Shown here piece by piece: positions 63,933 through 64,000 of a DNA stretch of 64,000 nucleotides; position 1 is the first letter of the stretch; the number at the start of each line of letters is the position of its first letter. Source of the DNA: CAMAXB01 sp964476565 (lineage in GTDB: Bacteria; Verrucomicrobiota; Verrucomicrobiia; Opitutales; Opitutaceae). The DNA lies in contig CAYZBG010000005.1 of NCBI GenBank assembly GCA_964476565.1, forward strand, positions 39,806 to 103,805, read 5' to 3'. The position numbers were made by a program, and so were the translations under genes. The notes beneath the pieces are model-generated. The model searched no databases. It had not been told where the DNA came from and worked only from the letters and a program-made list of their open reading frames with translations.

Positions 63933-64000
63933 GCGGAAGATTGGCTAGACCGCCGAAGGCACCGGAAATGGCAACCGCAAAGTCCGGGAGATAGCGCGGC

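Noticed and set aside
63945..64000. Possible C-terminus of another minus-strand gene upstream of the TolC gene
   Set aside because: One frame is open from the window edge to a TAG, but it covers only about 18 residues with no family signature. A second frame is also open through the region, so nothing can be supported.

Overview
The window is a gene-dense, GC-rich bacterial chromosome segment of 64 kb with almost no non-coding space. Gene content (alternative complex III, cbb3 oxidase, sigma-54, heptose epimerase, TolC and porin-like outer-membrane proteins) points to a diderm heterotroph. The gene families and their arrangement look most like Opitutaceae (Verrucomicrobiota). That placement is an inference from recognised protein families, not from a marker-gene search. 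No rRNA, tRNA, CRISPR array, transposase or prophage was seen.

Region 1 (1-14726, + strand) is a complete nitrate assimilation locus. It starts inside a NrtA/NasS-like protein and continues with nrtA, a small NrtS-like membrane protein, nrtB, nrtC, nrtD and an outer-membrane porin, closed by a terminator. A second block holds nirA, a CysJ-like flavoprotein, a DmsB-DmsC fusion, nasA, a MOSC protein and mobA. Together they bring nitrate in, reduce it to nitrite and ammonium, and make the molybdenum cofactor. A perfect FNR-type palindrome precedes the porin. An antisense four-helix-bundle gene with a 7-bp repeat leader splits nrtB from nrtC.

Region 2 (14754-21201, - strand) is serA-plsY-hom-lysC-thrC, making serine, threonine and the aspartate-family precursors plus a phospholipid acyltransferase. 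Region 3 (21461-31364) holds housekeeping genes in mixed orientation: an HD hydrolase, an SGNH hydrolase, a hidden small Cys-rich membrane protein, dgt, ogt, mgtE-cdd, hisS, an HU/IHF protein, a ClpX-like unfoldase without its zinc domain, ubiE and erpA.

Region 4 (31434-47181) starts with a Ser/Thr kinase immediately upstream of rpoN. It continues with tsaD, a C-terminal processing protease, a MidA-type methyltransferase, rpmB, the fabG-acpP-fabF group (with an internal terminator before fabF), a flavodoxin-less CysJ-like reductase, an RsuA-type pseudouridine synthase, an SH3-like exported protein, folD, a receiver-histidine kinase, proC and hldD.

Region 5 (47240-58684, - strand) is one respiratory operon: actA-B-C-D-E-F, a small membrane protein, ccoS, ccoN, ccoO and a monohaem ccoP. 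It can carry electrons from quinol to oxygen. Region 6 (58924-63932, - strand) is a TolC-HlyD-LolC-LolD tripartite export operon. A second four-helix-bundle gene, again preceded by a 7-bp repeat tract, lies between the permease and the ATPase genes. The pairing of a heptamer repeat and a four-helix-bundle gene, found twice inside ABC-transporter operons, is the most unusual pattern in the window.
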